Shown: positions 1-8,114 of the stretch, piece by piece
Layout: each line of letters begins with the position of its first letter
How positions within the stretch are numbered: position 1 is the first letter of the stretch
From: Candidatus Melainabacteria bacterium
GTDB taxonomy: Bacteria; Cyanobacteriota; Vampirovibrionia; Obscuribacterales; Obscuribacteraceae
Length of the DNA stretch: 64,000 bases
Assembly: GCA_003963305.1 (NCBI GenBank)
Contig: RXJR01000028.1
Location: forward strand, 124,001-188,000
Direction of reading: 5' to 3'
Translations under genes and position numbers: made by a program
Notes under the pieces: model-generated
The model's database searches: none
What the model was told of the DNA's origin: nothing
The model's input: only the letters and a program-made list of their open reading frames with translations

Positions 1-2
1 TC

Positions 3-683
3 GGCGCGACACCACGCTATCAGCAAATCACTCTATTCATCGGCGCAGTCGTAGCGTCGATAGTGATTGGTATCACCGTCAAACTGCTTGATTATCCGTC
101 ACCAGACATGCAGGCTCTCGGAATAGTGCACGCAATTGGCAGTGACAAATTTCCGGCACCGCAAGGCACCCTGATGGCAACTCTGATCAAAGGGATGCTG
201 TCTTTCAACCTTGATTGGAACTTTGTTCTTGTCGGCATCTTTTTAGCAATAACAATGGAATTGTGCGGCGTCAATGCCCTCAATTTTGCCGTCGGGGCGT
301 ATCTACCAATCTCAACCACTCTTCCAATTTTTGTGGGCGGCGTCGTTAAGAAGCTAGTTGACTTGCGAGCAGAACGACGCGGCGAGAAAACTGAAGACGC
401 AGAGATTGGCAGTGGAAGCCTCTTCGCAACAGGGCTGGTGGCTGGAGGAGCGCTGGCAGGGGTAATAGTTGCACTGCTTTCAATACCACCGCAAATCTAT
501 GAACAGTTGCAGCGTGTCAGTATGGAAGAGTCAATTACTAAGGCCCTTTCATCGGATGGCTACCAGCTTCTTGGTGTTGTTTTCTTCACTGTCATGGCTG
601 GCACGCTCTTCTACGTTGCCACAAAAAGCACGCCCAGCAAGTCGGAACCTAATTCGGAACGAATATCGAACTCGGGAACATAA
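3..683 (+). CDS. OPT-family oligopeptide transporter, C-terminal part
   Basis: This is the last 226 residues of an inner-membrane transporter; the reading frame is open to the window edge, so the true start lies upstream. The fragment opens with GATPRYQQ, a sequence typical of the OPT family, and contains about five hydrophobic segments. The stretch NALNFAVGAYLPISTTLP matches the conserved late OPT region. OPT proteins import short peptides or metal chelates with protons. The last 25 residues are a polar Ser/Asn tail. It is convergent with the ATPase gene that ends 36 bp later, and I see no terminator between them. The substrate cannot be told from this fragment. Confidence 0.85.
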   Translation, partial: GATPRYQQITLFIGAVVASIVIGITVKLLDYPSPDMQALGIVHAIGSDKFPAPQGTLMATLIKGMLSFNLDWNFVLVGIFLAITMELCGVNALNFAVGAYLPISTTLPIFVGGVVKKLVDLRAERRGEKTEDAEIGSGSLFATGLVAGGALAGVIVALLSIPPQIYEQLQRVSMEESITKALSSDGYQLLGVVFFTVMAGTLFYVATKSTPSKSEPNSERISNSGT

Positions 684-718
684 TTGGAATAGGGATAATT
701 GAAATCGGGACCAGCCAG

Positions 719-2857
719 CTAAACGTTCCTGCGCATCTGAGCAACTAGTCCTTTAACGACTTCAGTCATCGGAAAATCTTTGACGTTGGGCGCCTTCAGG
801 CAAAACACACCAGCTGCGGTGCCAACACGGTAACAGAAAAATGAGCGCGTGTCTTGCGCCAGCAATCTGTCGATATTCAACTTCTCCTCATCGGAAATCA
901 GCTCAAACTGTGGAGAGGTATTAACCTGATTAATCCAGTTTTGAATGGTCCTGTTCTTCGGCTTACGTCCATCGACTCTGAAGATCTGCGGACCAAGGGA
1001 GTCCGCATCTTTCTTAGTGAGAGTAAAGCAACACATCGTTTTAACACCAATGGTAAGCTGACTTCGAAAATCTTCAGGCAAATGCTGAAGCGTCTTAATG
1101 CTGCCGATAAAGCCAATCTTAAGTTCTTCGGAATCGAGAGTTATTGAATTGAAGGTTTCCTTTTCAATGAAATTATCTAATTCATCAAGGTATAACGCGA
1201 CTGGAGGCTGCTCACATGATGTAGTTTCGGACAGAGAAAGCGCAGCTTGTTTGACTCCAGTAACAATCAGACTCCCCAACAAATTAGCGTGCTGATCGAA
1301 CTTTCCTCTCTGAATTTTGACAATAAGTATTCGTCTGTCTTTGATGACGTTCTCAAGTTTTAAATCGCTTACTGGTTTGGTTAAGATCGAACGAATTCGA
1401 TCATCCCCAAGCATCGGAGTAACTCTGTTTAGAATGGGTTCAACCCAGGAAATCCACTGGTCACCCCTAGCCAGGCGCTTATAGTTTCCCCAGGTCTCAA
1501 GCAATGTTGTAAATTCACTTCGTTCAAATCTTCGCTTTTCGACTGTTTCAAGCAAAACATCTCGAAAATCACTGTCATTGAGTAACACCGGCAGATCGAC
1601 CAGGGTTCGTCCATTAACCATCAGCAGCATCGCTGCGCTTCTCAGTATGTTCGCAGTCTGCTGAGTCCACTGGCTCTGTGAGTTGGGAGGCTCCATATAC
1701 AATGCTTTGAAGCCGTATACCACGGCAGCCGCAGCACTCTGCAAATCGCCGTCGGGCGGAAACTCAAGCGGATTGTATCCGATTGACGCTCCTTTACTTG
1801 TGGGCTCTAAAAGAGTCACGCGTTCTGCCAAATGTTCGCGATTGGGCTGAGCGGCAATCCACCGAGTAATTAAATCAGTCAGGTTTCCATCAGAATCTAC
1901 AACAACTACAGCACGATCGGCAGACTTTATGTCATGTATGACCATATTAGCCATCAAGCGAGATTTACCGGTGTCACCTGTTCCTGCAATCAAGACATGC
2001 GGATTCGCGTCTCGCAGTTCAGGGGTAAGCACAAGATTCCTGGCTTCTAATGGTCGCCAGAACTTCCATTCCTTACGGACACCTAACGGCAACCCGCCCG
2101 GCTGAAGAGACTTGTTGAGAAGATTCAATTCTTGCAAATGCTGCTTTCGAAACTGTGAAGGAATGTACTTTTGCTTTTCCCATACGTTGAGCTTGCCGTT
2201 GGGACTGAACAAACTAAACGATACAAACAGTGACACAAAACCGAATGCGGCTGTCGTCACTGCACCAACCATGAATTTCATGGCCATATTTAGTTGTAGG
2301 AACCATTGCCAGAGTTCGTCCAGCGGATTGTAGAAAGTAATTTTTACTTGCGGACCATCGTGCAGCCACATGACGGCAGTACAACCGAGCACGACTAACA
2401 ACGACAGAAGAGTGACTGCCAACAAATCCTTGTTGGTAAAGCGCTTAGTTTCCTTTAAGTACTCGGTGCGAACTTTACCGATATTCTGTTTTTCCGAAGG
2501 ACTCTCATGCCTTCCGTCGGATTTCGGTTCATTTTGTGCGTCAGCACAACCAGGCGTATTTGATTTGGCAGCCGCAGAATTCGAATTCGAATTACTTAGA
2601 GCGCTCGAGATACTCGGCCTCGACAGAACATACAAGTCTTCTGCCGGTAAATCATCGTACACTCCAGGATCGTTAGTTGCGTCTTCCTGCGTTAGCGAGT
2701 CCTGGAAAAATGAAAAATGCGGCGACGCTGGCTTACTCCCCTGAATCGGAGTAACAACGAAAGCCGAATCCTCAGTCAACGCGGTTCCGCAATTAGAACA
2801 CTTGGTCTCGTTGCTGGCAGAGATTGATCCGCACGTTTGGCAGATTAAAATGTTCAA
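719..2857 (-). CDS. Zinc-ribbon VirD4/TraG-like membrane ATPase, orphan
   Basis: A 712-residue protein. Residues 5-25 carry two CxxC pairs (CQTC and CSNC) forming a zinc ribbon, followed by an acidic, Ser/Asn-rich linker. Two membrane helices lie at about 142-162 and 190-217. The ATPase part has Walker A (GTGDTGKS, near 290) and Walker B with LDELD (near 554), as in type IV coupling proteins and FtsK/HerA ATPases. No relaxase or type IV secretion gene is nearby. The start chosen is TTG at 2857 because CGGAG sits 7 nt upstream; a longer frame to TTG at 2947 has no ribosome site. It lies 102 bp after the MscS gene and may be co-transcribed with it. Its role could be DNA or protein pumping; this is inferred from the family only. 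Confidence 0.75.
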   Translation of the reverse strand: MNILICQTCGSISASNETKCSNCGTALTEDSAFVVTPIQGSKPASPHFSFFQDSLTQEDATNDPGVYDDLPAEDLYVLSRPSISSALSNSNSNSAAAKSNTPGCADAQNEPKSDGRHESPSEKQNIGKVRTEYLKETKRFTNKDLLAVTLLSLLVVLGCTAVMWLHDGPQVKITFYNPLDELWQWFLQLNMAMKFMVGAVTTAAFGFVSLFVSFSLFSPNGKLNVWEKQKYIPSQFRKQHLQELNLLNKSLQPGGLPLGVRKEWKFWRPLEARNLVLTPELRDANPHVLIAGTGDTGKSRLMANMVIHDIKSADRAVVVVDSDGNLTDLITRWIAAQPNREHLAERVTLLEPTSKGASIGYNPLEFPPDGDLQSAAAAVVYGFKALYMEPPNSQSQWTQQTANILRSAAMLLMVNGRTLVDLPVLLNDSDFRDVLLETVEKRRFERSEFTTLLETWGNYKRLARGDQWISWVEPILNRVTPMLGDDRIRSILTKPVSDLKLENVIKDRRILIVKIQRGKFDQHANLLGSLIVTGVKQAALSLSETTSCEQPPVALYLDELDNFIEKETFNSITLDSEELKIGFIGSIKTLQHLPEDFRSQLTIGVKTMCCFTLTKKDADSLGPQIFRVDGRKPKNRTIQNWINQVNTSPQFELISDEEKLNIDRLLAQDTRSFFCYRVGTAAGVFCLKAPNVKDFPMTEVVKGLVAQMRRNV

Positions 2858-2959
2858 GACAAAACTCCGAAAAGGCGCCTGCCTGTTTCTATAAAGGAGT
2901 TGGTTAGTAAGGCCAAAGATGTTACGCTCGTTCAAGCCACTTGTCAAGAATCGATTTTA

Positions 2960-4858
2960 TCACTGCGAATTTTTTCTTGCTGCAGGGGACATCGGCGCGC
3001 GTTTTGGAGCATCTTCCTTTCGGTACTTAACTGGAATAGCGTCATCAGAACCATCCCTGACGGTATGGCAGTGTGGTGACATGATCTCGACACCAGCTTC
3101 GAAGAATTTATCAAGAATATTCTTGTGCAAATCCGCGTAAGTCTGGGCCATCAGATGCGGTGCCGACGTAAAAGCATTGATCTGATGCGTGACGTAAAAG
3201 TCGTCAAGACTGGTAACCAGCACAAATGGAGGTGGCTCACTTCGAATGTTGGTCGTTGCTATGGCCGCCTCGATCAATAGTTTTTCCACCAGGCGCCATT
3301 CCACGTCATACCCGATCGTCACCGATGTGTGCAAAACCAATCCATTTCCCTGCATAGAAGCACTGTAGTTGATGATATGGCTGCCCAGTACGAGCGAGTT
3401 GGGAATGGTGATAAATTCGTCTTTGATTGTGCGAACACGAGTATAAAGAAGACGCCTCTCAGTGACATCACCTACGGTATCGGCAATGCGCACACGATCA
3501 CCAAGTCTGAAAGCTCCTGTATAGGTAAGAAAGACGCCGGCAATGACATTCGATACCGCGCCTGATGAACCCAGCGAAATCAGCACACCAAGAAAGATTG
3601 AGACCTGCTGGAAAGCAGGAGAACCGGAGCCAGGAAGGTACGGAAACATCAAAACTATGGCAAACGAGATAATAAGAAAGCGGGCGATTGTATAAGTGGG
3701 ATTCGCCCATTCCTGCTCGAAACCCGAGAAAGTAATACTTCCGCGTCCAATCTCGTTGAAAATAAATCTGGTAAAAGCGATCAGATAGTAAGCACCAACC
3801 GCTACAGCGGCGATAATTACGAGGTTAGGTACGTATGAAGTAATCGACGAGATCACAAGGCGTACAATCGGCAGCACAAACTTCTCAGACACTTGACCAG
3901 ACAAATCGCGTGTAGTCGGGTAAAAACTGAGCACTGCCTCAACAAATGCTGTGAGCAAGATCAACGTCAGCAGCGCTCTGAGCAATCGACACATACCAAC
4001 GAATATTTCGGTCAAAGTCGCTTCCGAAATCAACTCTGCCTTTTGAATTTTTATGGAGGCGATGTACTTGCCCCGTGCCTGCTCGATGCGTTTGTACAAC
4101 CAGGGGAAAACAATTGCCAAAAGAGAAAGTGCGACCATGAGCGCGATCGAGGCAGCCACGGTAAAGATTGACGCCATGAGGATCACCTTCGGACTGCTCG
4201 CTTCTCGTTCTTTGAGCAACCCGCGCTTGAGCCTATCCGCACACTCCGAAGCCAGAATTTTTCGATTAGGATGACCGACATATCGCGCATCACGATCTGT
4301 AATCGTAAATATAGTGTCGTTACCAACCACAACATCAGTGCTGTAGCCGGTCTCTTTAGTGTCAATAGAATCGATATTCAGACCCTTCTGCTCTAACTCT
4401 TTAAGACGAAAGAGAATAGCTCGGACTCGCTGCTCGGGAGTGAAACCACTTATGGTGCCTTTAAAACGTAGAACCTCGACCCCACCGATATTGAGCGGAA
4501 TGCCTTCTATCTGTTCCCCAGTAACAGGTATATCCTGTGAAACATTGGACTTCGTATCTGACTCTCCGTTAGGCTTTGATTCTAACTGAGAGTTTGACTC
4601 AGACTTAGATGATGTATCCGACTGAGCATTCGATTCAGACTTAGACGATGGTTCTGACTGGGACTTTGATTCAGACTTGGAAGATGGCTCAGACTGAGAC
4701 TCAGATTCAGTTTTAGACGATGGCTCCGGCTGAGTTTCACCTTGCTGATTGGTTTGCTTTTCCGCCCCGGTCGATTGAGCACTAACCACAAGTGGCCAGC
4801 TAGCTGAGACTGCCAGGGTAGAGAAGATCAACAAAAGCACTTTTAGATTTCTATACAT
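2960..4858 (-). CDS. Exported-N-terminus MscS-type mechanosensitive channel
   Basis: A 632-residue inner-membrane channel. A signal peptide (cleavage near VVSAQS) leads into a Ser/Glu/Lys repeat segment at about 41-89, then a periplasmic domain. Hydrophobic segments follow near 226-258, 291-312, 326-365, 389-411 and 419-457. The last of these carries the Gly/Ala-rich pore pattern SLGSSGAVSNVIAG, followed by the beta domain (FRLGDRVRIADTVGDV) of the MscS family. Such channels open under membrane tension to release solutes. The start is ATG 4858, 4 nt after the TolC gene's stop, with AGG 7 nt upstream. It is the sixth gene of the efflux operon, which suggests a link between pumping and osmotic or envelope stress. 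That link is inference. Confidence 0.88.
   Translation of the reverse strand: MYRNLKVLLLIFSTLAVSASWPLVVSAQSTGAEKQTNQQGETQPEPSSKTESESQSEPSSKSESKSQSEPSSKSESNAQSDTSSKSESNSQLESKPNGESDTKSNVSQDIPVTGEQIEGIPLNIGGVEVLRFKGTISGFTPEQRVRAILFRLKELEQKGLNIDSIDTKETGYSTDVVVGNDTIFTITDRDARYVGHPNRKILASECADRLKRGLLKEREASSPKVILMASIFTVAASIALMVALSLLAIVFPWLYKRIEQARGKYIASIKIQKAELISEATLTEIFVGMCRLLRALLTLILLTAFVEAVLSFYPTTRDLSGQVSEKFVLPIVRLVISSITSYVPNLVIIAAVAVGAYYLIAFTRFIFNEIGRGSITFSGFEQEWANPTYTIARFLIISFAIVLMFPYLPGSGSPAFQQVSIFLGVLISLGSSGAVSNVIAGVFLTYTGAFRLGDRVRIADTVGDVTERRLLYTRVRTIKDEFITIPNSLVLGSHIINYSASMQGNGLVLHTSVTIGYDVEWRLVEKLLIEAAIATTNIRSEPPPFVLVTSLDDFYVTHQINAFTSAPHLMAQTYADLHKNILDKFFEAGVEIMSPHCHTVRDGSDDAIPVKYRKEDAPKRAPMSPAARKNSQ
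4591..4735 (-). repeat. Four 36-bp tandem repeats inside the MscS gene
   Basis: Four successive 12-codon units, each reading roughly S-E-P-S-S-K-S-E-S-K-S-Q with small changes, encode a disordered Ser/Glu/Lys linker just behind the signal peptide. The in-frame unit length means copy number can change without breaking the gene. Confidence 0.8.
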
Positions 4859-4862
4859 CAAC

Positions 4863-6620
4863 TTACCTGACCAGCGCTTTAGGGGAGGTCAAAGTATCGA
4901 CTGATATTTTGCCGACCGCTTTCAATAGATCAACTTGTGCTTCATTAAACTGGACAATCGCATTAGCCTTCTCGATTAGCGCGTTTGTATAGCTTCGTTG
5001 GGCATTAACCACGTCCAGGTCAGTGCCTACGCCTTCATCCAATCGAATCACTGCCACTTTCAACTGCTGCCGCGACGAATTCACTGCTGCCGTCGTTGCA
5101 GCAATCAAATTCTTAGCTTCAATCGAACTCAAGTAACTGTCTCGAACATCTCGACACACCCACTGAAGTTCACGCGCAAACTCCAACTGGGTCTTCCGTG
5201 CTTCCATTCGCGCCGCTTTGATGTTGTTGGCGGCAGTGTATCCTAATCCACCAACGTTCCACTGAACGGCCAGACCGATCGTGAAAATTTCTGCCAGACT
5301 GAACTTTCGCGGACGATTTCCACCATTTGCAGTCGATGTTTCCGCAGTTGTGGAAAAACCGCCGGCGGCGAGACCACCTGTAGCTACTGAACTCGAAGCC
5401 TGGGCCGCACTGATGGGCACAACTTTCGCACCTGTGGTTGCTAACGCGCCTGTACCCGATATGGTCGGCAGCAACGGTGAGTATGCCAATTTGATTGCAG
5501 CTTTGGCCGCCAGCCTTTGCTGCTCCCACTTCTTCAACTCGGGTCGATTATCAATTGCGATCTGAACAAGATCTGTCACTTTTGTATCGTCATCAATGAG
5601 ACGGTTCGGAGAAACAAGCCGATCACTGATGATCAGATCCTCGTCAAGGTTCGCATTTAAGGTCGTCGCCAGTTTTAACGCCGCTTTTCTACGCGCAATC
5701 TGTTGCGAAATCAGTTTCTGCTTATCGTCAGCAAGCTGCGTTTCGGCTTGCAGAAGATCCAGTTGAGTGTTTGCGCCATACTTATATTGAATCGCATTTT
5801 TCTGATAGAGAGCTTCCGAAGTCTCGACGGCTTTAATGCGAATTTGCAGAAGAACATCCTGCAACACGAGCTGGTAGTAAAGCCGAGCGGCATACAACAG
5901 CTCGTCATTTACAGTGCGCTGTACATCGTAATTGTGAGCCAGATAGGTGTGTTTCGCTTGCTTGGCACTGAATATGGTTGTGCCACCATCAAAAAAGTTC
6001 CAGACCATCCCTGACGGAATAGTCAAATAAGGACTTCCTATATTAGTAAGGGCACCAAAAGGGCTGGCATATTTACCGGTGATTCCCTGATAAGTTAGCT
6101 GGTTCGAAACATTCGGCAAAAAACCGCCCAGAATGCTCTTGTACTGATAATGGGCAGCCTGCGCATTTGTACGAGAGATCTGAATATTCAAGTTATTGAG
6201 CATCAACTGATTGAGAACATCCCGCAAAGAGATCGGGCGGTTCTGCCCCAGCGCATCCAGACTGTAAGGCGAGACGTTTCTGTGTAGTTCAATCAACGCC
6301 GTGAGAAGCGGAGCCTTAACTTGCACCTTGTCCTCATCCACAAACATGGCACCTTCAGAAGCTTCAGCCTGATTAGCAATCTCGTCCAGTTTCGTTGTAG
6401 CGGCACCAACAGGTCCGCGCAACTTCGGCGGCAGTTCGTCAGCTGACAGAGCGCTCGGTCGCGATACATCAGCAATCTTTTTGCCGGGACGCGCATGACC
6501 GGCATTTTGAGCAGTGGCAGGAAGCGATAATAGTCCCAACAACGCCAGCGCGATGCAAGTGATTGTCGTTATATAAGGTGTATCTGCCGGTTTCATAGCT
6601 ACTTGACGCGATAATTCCAT
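4863..6620 (-). CDS. TolC-family outer-membrane efflux channel
   Basis: A 585-residue protein with a signal peptide (hydrophobic core CIALALLGLLSLPATAQ) and two outer-membrane-efflux repeats, roughly 120-340 and 350-575. These have the expected long alpha-helical hairpins, including YQLVLQDVLLQIRIKAVETS. It should form the trimeric exit duct for the RND pump and adaptor encoded just upstream. ATG 6620 directly abuts the adaptor's stop codon, so translation is probably coupled. MscS follows 4 nt after its stop. A Gly/Ala/Ser-rich insertion near 405-440 of the second half looks like an extended loop. The substrate is unknown. Confidence 0.9.
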   Translation of the reverse strand: MELSRQVAMKPADTPYITTITCIALALLGLLSLPATAQNAGHARPGKKIADVSRPSALSADELPPKLRGPVGAATTKLDEIANQAEASEGAMFVDEDKVQVKAPLLTALIELHRNVSPYSLDALGQNRPISLRDVLNQLMLNNLNIQISRTNAQAAHYQYKSILGGFLPNVSNQLTYQGITGKYASPFGALTNIGSPYLTIPSGMVWNFFDGGTTIFSAKQAKHTYLAHNYDVQRTVNDELLYAARLYYQLVLQDVLLQIRIKAVETSEALYQKNAIQYKYGANTQLDLLQAETQLADDKQKLISQQIARRKAALKLATTLNANLDEDLIISDRLVSPNRLIDDDTKVTDLVQIAIDNRPELKKWEQQRLAAKAAIKLAYSPLLPTISGTGALATTGAKVVPISAAQASSSVATGGLAAGGFSTTAETSTANGGNRPRKFSLAEIFTIGLAVQWNVGGLGYTAANNIKAARMEARKTQLEFARELQWVCRDVRDSYLSSIEAKNLIAATTAAVNSSRQQLKVAVIRLDEGVGTDLDVVNAQRSYTNALIEKANAIVQFNEAQVDLLKAVGKISVDTLTSPKALVR

Positions 6621-8114
6621 CTACTCTTTAGCGGCGTCCGATTTACTCGCATCAGGTTGGCTCGAATCCTGATTACCACCTGCGGCTTTAACGCCTTCAG
6701 CATTACCGCCTTCCGGTTTACTGGCTTCCGCCTTACTGGAGTCCGATGTACCTTCATCCGGTTTACTGACAGCCGCTATATTCATGGCTTGAACGGGATC
6801 TCCTTCGCGAAGATCATCGGGCGGACTGACAATAACTACTTCGTTATCAAAAAGTCCGTTTTTTATCTCAACCATGTCCCCAAAATCCCGCCCCAGGATT
6901 ACCTTCTGATAGTGAGCTTTGCCGTCTCTAACAACCGCTACTTCAAGATTGTTGTCGCGCGGCAGAACAGCATCACTGGGCACCTGCACCCAATTTTCTG
7001 GACGCTGCACGGTCAGCTTTATCTGCCCATACATGCCGGGCAAAAGTGCGTGATCGAAATTATCGATTTTTATTTCCGTTTGACGAGTTCTGGTTTGCGG
7101 GTCCAGCGCACCGGAGACATTCGTCACCTTACCAACGAAGGTCCGCTCAGGATAAGACGAAACGCTCACCTCGGCTTCCTGCCCTGGCTTCAAATATCGA
7201 GATAGAGACTGGGGAACATTGACATACGTACGCAAAATATCCAGTTTAGCCAGCTGAAACAACTCTTGCGTGCTTGACTGGCTGCCTGCGGTAATCAGAG
7301 CGCCCTGGTCAACTTTTCGAGCAACAATGACGCCATCGAAAGGTGCCACCACATATTTGAAGCTTTGCTGCGCTTTGTACTTAGCCAACGCAGCCTGCTT
7401 GGCCTCTACATTCGCACGTGCAACGTGCACTTGCGAAGCAGCCGCCTCAACTTGTTGATCTGCGGCGCGCTTCTGTGCGATAGCCGCTTCAACACTTGCA
7501 TTTTGCGCTTTGAGCGAGCGATCCTTTTCGTCGCGGCTTTGCAGGCTTACCGCACCATACTTAGCCATGTTGTCCCAACGATCTGCCGTTACCGCAGCAT
7601 AATTCTGATCAGCCTTGGCGCGCACGACCTGCGCGGCAGCAGCTTCTGCCTGAGCTTTTGCTTCCTTAAGAGTGGCCAGTGCGCTGACAACTTGTGCTTG
7701 CGCCTGCACTACATCGGCGGCAGCTTGCGAACGATCCTGGTCGGCACTTGGTGAATCGATTTCTGCCAGCAATTGACCTTGCTTGACTTTGTCTCCGATG
7801 TCGACGAGACGTTTTGTCAAATAACCATCCAGACGAGCGTAGATAGTGGCAAACTGCATCGCCCCGATGTTGCCCGGCAAAACAGCAGATTCACTGAAAG
7901 GTGCATTTTTAGTCAGCACCGTATGCACCACCGGAACAGCCGAAGCTGCCTGTTCTTCTTTTTCGTTCAACGCCTTTTTATCGAACAATTTCGGGATGAC
8001 ACCGATGGCGAAGAGAATACCAACAATTACAGCCAAAATCAGCAGCACAAGCATTGTGCGTCCTTGTTTCGATCTCTGTCTGCGTTTATGGTTGGTGACA
8101 ATTGGTTTGATCAT
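6621..8114 (-). CDS. RND efflux periplasmic adaptor (HlyD/MFP family)
   Basis: A 497-residue membrane-fusion protein. An N-terminal anchor (about 19-41, TMLVLLILAVIVGILFAIGV) is followed by two lipoyl half-domains (near 85-115, with GDKVKQGQLLAEID, and near 255-285, with VVAPFDGVIVARKVDQG) around an Ala/Gln/Lys-rich helical hairpin, then a beta-barrel domain. The last 45 residues are a low-complexity Ser/Glu/Lys/Gly tail with several S-K-P/E repeats. It bridges the RND pump and the TolC channel in the periplasm. Its start overlaps the pump's stop by 4 bp (ATGA), and its own stop abuts the TolC start, showing a coupled operon. Confidence 0.92.
   Translation of the reverse strand: MIKPIVTNHKRRQRSKQGRTMLVLLILAVIVGILFAIGVIPKLFDKKALNEKEEQAASAVPVVHTVLTKNAPFSESAVLPGNIGAMQFATIYARLDGYLTKRLVDIGDKVKQGQLLAEIDSPSADQDRSQAAADVVQAQAQVVSALATLKEAKAQAEAAAAQVVRAKADQNYAAVTADRWDNMAKYGAVSLQSRDEKDRSLKAQNASVEAAIAQKRAADQQVEAAASQVHVARANVEAKQAALAKYKAQQSFKYVVAPFDGVIVARKVDQGALITAGSQSSTQELFQLAKLDILRTYVNVPQSLSRYLKPGQEAEVSVSSYPERTFVGKVTNVSGALDPQTRTRQTEIKIDNFDHALLPGMYGQIKLTVQRPENWVQVPSDAVLPRDNNLEVAVVRDGKAHYQKVILGRDFGDMVEIKNGLFDNEVVIVSPPDDLREGDPVQAMNIAAVSKPDEGTSDSSKAEASKPEGGNAEGVKAAGGNQDSSQPDASKSDAAKE

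Noticed and set aside
719-2857. Conjugative element
   Set aside because: Only the coupling-type ATPase is present; no relaxase, pilus or integrase genes and no flanking repeats were seen.
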